A DNA stretch of 64,000 bases from CBDAPU01 sp965198875. GTDB taxonomy: Bacteria > Pseudomonadota > Gammaproteobacteria > Eutrophobiales > Eutrophobiaceae. The position numbers and the translations under genes were made by a program. The DNA lies in assembly GCA_965198875.1 (NCBI GenBank), contig CBDAPU010000001.1, positions 682,001 to 746,000 on the forward strand, written 5' to 3'. Below the pieces are notes generated by a model. It saw nothing but the letters and a program-made list of their open reading frames with translations, was not told the DNA's origin and made no database searches. Of the stretch, positions 61,364-64,000 are shown piece by piece. The first letter of the stretch is position 1; each line of letters opens with the position of its first letter.

Positions 61364-64000
61364 TCATTCCGGGCGCATTGATGAGGCGGCCAGTTCCCGC
61401 AAGACATAATGCAAGATGCCGCCGTTATTGTAGTAATCCCATTCCTTTGGCGTATCCACCCTGACGATGGTGGTGAACTCTGTTGTTGCGCCATCATCGG
61501 CTGTTGCGGTGATGGTGAGTTCCCTGGCGCCCGTTTCCAAGCCTGAGATAGCGTAAATCTCATGGCCGGTTAGACCCAGGCTGTCCGCACTCTCACCGGG
61601 CGTGAAGATGAGCGGCAAGACGCCCATGCCGATCAGGTTGGAACGATGTATACGCTCAAAGCTGACGGCGATCACCGCCCGCACACCAAGCAGTTTGACG
61701 CCTTTTGCCGCCCAGTCTCTGGATGAGCCGGTACCGTATTCACTGCCGGCAAGCACTATTAACGGCACGCCTTCCTGTTTATATTTCATGGCGGCGTCAT
61801 AGATGGATAGCTTCTCGTTAGAAGGTTGATGTACAGTCCAGCCGCCTTCTGTGCCCGGGGCTAACTGGTTTTTGAGTCGGATGTTGGCGAATGTTCCCCG
61901 CATCATGACTTCATGGTTGCCTCGTCTTGAGCCATAGGAGTTGAAATCAACGGGCGCTATGCCGTTGGCGATTAAATACTCCCCGGCAGGGCTGTCGGCC
62001 TTAATCATACCGGCCGGTGAGATATGATCGGTGGTGATGCTATCGCCCAGTTTGGCTAACACCCTGGCGCCCTGGACGGGTTTAATCCCTTCGGCTTCAC
62101 GGGTGATATGTTCAAAGTAGGGCGGGTTTTGTATATACGTGGAGTCTTCACGCCACGGGTATCGATTGCTCATGGGCGCCTCTATTCCCGCCCAGCGACT
62201 GTCGCCGGCAAATACGCCTTCATAGGATTGACGGAACATGTTCGCATCAATGGCATTGGCGAGCAGCCCATTGATCTCAGCCTGAGAAGGCCAGATATCG
62301 CGCAAATACACCGCCTCTCCAGCCTGATCAACGCCAAGGGGATCATGCTGGAGATCGATATCCATTGTCCCGGCAATGGCATAGGCGACAACCAGTGGCG
62401 GGGAGCCCAGGAAGTTCATTTTCACCTCGGCATGAACCCGACCTTCAAAGTTTCGATTACCCGACAGGACGGATGCAACAACCACATCACCCTCTTTGAT
62501 CCCCTGGCTTACCTCAGCGGGTAGTGGGCCGGAATTACCAATACAGGTGGTACAACCATAGCCAACGATATTAAACCCCAGCCCATTTAAGTGATCGGTC
62601 AACCCGGCCTTGTTCAAATAGTCGCGCACGACCAAAGAGCCCGGGGCAAGGCTTGTTTTTACCCAGGGTTTAACGCACAACCCCCTCTCCCGCGCCTTTT
62701 TCGCCACCAGACCGGCGCCCACCATGACGGACGGGTTAGAGGTATTCGTGCATGAGGTGATGGCCGCTATCACCACTGCGCCGTCTTTTAATTCGTAGGC
62801 CCGGCCACCGGGTGATTTGGCGAGAGCAACGCCGCCGCCCTGTCGGTCTTTGATCATCTGCCGTAGATGTTGCCGAAAAGTGGTCTTGGCCGCCGTCAAC
62901 GGGATGCGATCCTGGGGGCGTTTGGGGCCGGCAAGGCTGGGCGCCACCGTGCTCATGTCCAGCGCCAGCGTGTCGGAGTATTCCGCCTCCGGCGAGCCGG
63001 GATCTCGCCACATCCCCTGCGCTTTGGCGTAAGCCTCCACAAGCTGGATCTGCGCCTCACTGCGTCCTGACAGGCGCAGGTAACAGATCGTCTCCTCATC
63101 CATGGGGAAGAGCCCGCATGTGGCGCCGTATTCAGGGGCCATATTCGCTATGGTGGCGCGATCGGCCAAAGGCAGATTGTGCAAACCCTCGCCGTAGAAC
63201 TCAACAAATTTGCCGACCACACCCCGCTCCCTGAGCATTTCAACAACGGTTAATACCAGATCGGTTGCGCTCGCACCCTCCGGCAAGGCGCCGGTCAGCT
63301 TAAAACCGACCACCTGGGGTATGAGCATGGTGATGGGTTGTCCCAGCATGGCCGCCTCGGCCTCTATACCACCCACACCCCACCCGAGCACACCCAGGCC
63401 GTTTATCATGGTGGTATGGGAGTCGGTGCCCACCACCGTATCCGGATAAGCGATGGTGAGACCATCTATTGCTTTTGTGAACACGGCTCTGGCCAGGTAT
63501 TCCAGGTTCACCTGATGAACAATACCGGTATCCGGCGGCACCACCTTAAAGTTAGAGAAGGCCTGTTGACCCCAACGAAGAAAGGCATATCTTTCCCGGT
63601 TGCGCTTAAACTCAATGGCGGCATTTCTCTCAAGCGCATCAGCCGTGCCGAATACATCCACCATCACCGAGTGATCAATCACCAGCTCGGCGGGCGAGAG
63701 GGGGTTGATTTTATCCGCATCGCCCCCCAGGTCCTGCATGGCGTCACGCATCGCCGCCAGATCAACCACAGCAGGGACGCCGGTAAAGTCCTGCATTAAC
63801 ACCCGCGCCGGTGTAAAAGCGATCTCCGTATGGGGTTTTGCCTTCGGCTCCCATCTCGCCAGGGCGGTAATATCATCCTGGGTGATGTTGATCCCATCTT
63901 CATGACGCAACAGGTTCTCCAAGAGGATTTTCAGGGAATAAGGCAGGCGGCTGATGTTGTTTTCCCCTTCAAGGGCCTGCAAGGAATAAATCACATATTC
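61364..64000 (-). CDS. acnA: Aconitate hydratase A (5' end outside the window)
   Basis: Partial: the frame stays open to the window edge at 64000, and the first residues (EYVIYSLQALEGENNISRLPY) are slightly inside a complete AcnA, so the start lies beyond. About 879 aa visible. Converts citrate to isocitrate via cis-aconitate. The first 4Fe-4S Cys is in AAITSCTNTSNPSVMVGAGL, the other two in CTTCIGNSGPL, with GTDSHTTMINGLGVLGWGVGGIEAEA and the active-site SYGSRRGNHEVMMRG and AGSEYGTGSSRDWAAKG. Ends RELAASSMRPE. Stable citric-acid-cycle type. Confidence 0.96.
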   Translation of the reverse strand, partial: EYVIYSLQALEGENNISRLPYSLKILLENLLRHEDGINITQDDITALARWEPKAKPHTEIAFTPARVLMQDFTGVPAVVDLAAMRDAMQDLGGDADKINPLSPAELVIDHSVMVDVFGTADALERNAAIEFKRNRERYAFLRWGQQAFSNFKVVPPDTGIVHQVNLEYLARAVFTKAIDGLTIAYPDTVVGTDSHTTMINGLGVLGWGVGGIEAEAAMLGQPITMLIPQVVGFKLTGALPEGASATDLVLTVVEMLRERGVVGKFVEFYGEGLHNLPLADRATIANMAPEYGATCGLFPMDEETICYLRLSGRSEAQIQLVEAYAKAQGMWRDPGSPEAEYSDTLALDMSTVAPSLAGPKRPQDRIPLTAAKTTFRQHLRQMIKDRQGGGVALAKSPGGRAYELKDGAVVIAAITSCTNTSNPSVMVGAGLVAKKARERGLCVKPWVKTSLAPGSLVVRDYLNKAGLTDHLNGLGFNIVGYGCTTCIGNSGPLPAEVSQGIKEGDVVVASVLSGNRNFEGRVHAEVKMNFLGSPPLVVAYAIAGTMDIDLQHDPLGVDQAGEAVYLRDIWPSQAEINGLLANAIDANMFRQSYEGVFAGDSRWAGIEAPMSNRYPWREDSTYIQNPPYFEHITREAEGIKPVQGARVLAKLGDSITTDHISPAGMIKADSPAGEYLIANGIAPVDFNSYGSRRGNHEVMMRGTFANIRLKNQLAPGTEGGWTVHQPSNEKLSIYDAAMKYKQEGVPLIVLAGSEYGTGSSRDWAAKGVKLLGVRAVIAVSFERIHRSNLIGMGVLPLIFTPGESADSLGLTGHEIYAISGLETGARELTITATADDGATTEFTTIVRVDTPKEWDYYNNGGILHYVLRELAASSMRPE

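Overview
The window is about 64 kb of a gammaproteobacterial chromosome of moderate GC. The lineage call rests on gene content and order: gyrA-serC-pheA-tyrA-aroA-cmk-rpsA-ihfB-lapA-pyrF, mfd followed by csiV, nrdR-ribD-nusB-thiL, pyrC-rnt, the methylthioinosine type of MTA phosphorylase, and SfsA. A PHA synthase and a DsrE-like lipoprotein would suit an environmental or sulfur-cycling member, but species or genus cannot be named from sequence alone.

Layout. (1) 0.3-7 kb: a sirtuin, a very large response regulator with a long Ala/Glu/Lys/Arg helical repeat between degenerate GGDEF-like and EAL-like domains, and an isolated Na+/alanine symporter with long non-coding flanks. (2) 7-12.5 kb: GST-like protein, MBL-fold hydrolase, SfsA, PHA synthase, then an AT-rich pocket with two small genes. 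(3) About 12.7-22.7 kb: a cryptic prophage. Its P2-type tail genes (gpD, X, U, tape measure, E/E', a small protein, tail tube) run on the minus strand and its terminase, DUF935 portal and MuF genes run on the plus strand. The blocks meet head to head with overlapping start codons, and TGTCNCAAAATGA motifs lie in opposite orientation at the two outer edges. Mu-like head genes with a P2-like tail recall BcepMu-type transposable phages. Transposase, sheath, capsid, baseplate, fibre and lysis genes are missing. (4) 22.9-32.5 kb, minus strand: Smr-domain protein, MsrQ-MsrP, PurL, a DUF7931-like protein, a DNA methyltransferase-HNH fusion, PurB. (5) 32.6-35.6 kb: a Tas-like aldo/keto reductase on the minus strand, then pyrC-rnt. 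(6) 35.9-51.6 kb, plus strand: gyrA, serC, the aromatic amino acid block, cmk, rpsA, ihfB, lapA, a collapsed lapB, pyrF, mfd, csiV. (7) 51.7-64 kb: MTIP phosphorylase and a DUF815 ATPase on the minus strand, glyA-nrdR-ribD-nusB-thiL on the plus strand, a DsrE-like lipoprotein, a class II amidotransferase, and class I fumarase and aconitase on the minus strand (aconitase runs off the window).

How the genes work together: PurL and PurB (IMP/AMP synthesis), PyrC, PyrF and Cmk (pyrimidines), SerC and GlyA (serine, glycine, one-carbon units), PheA/TyrA/AroA (aromatics), RibD and ThiL (flavin and thiamine cofactors), aconitase and fumarase (TCA cycle). The housekeeping part is ordinary. The unusual content is the prophage relic with its translational features (a P2-type slippery heptamer, a split tape-measure gene, an opposite-strand membrane gene, a MuF with a long extension), the lapB gene reduced to its two ends beside an intact lapA, the repeat-rich response regulator, and the MTase-HNH fusion.
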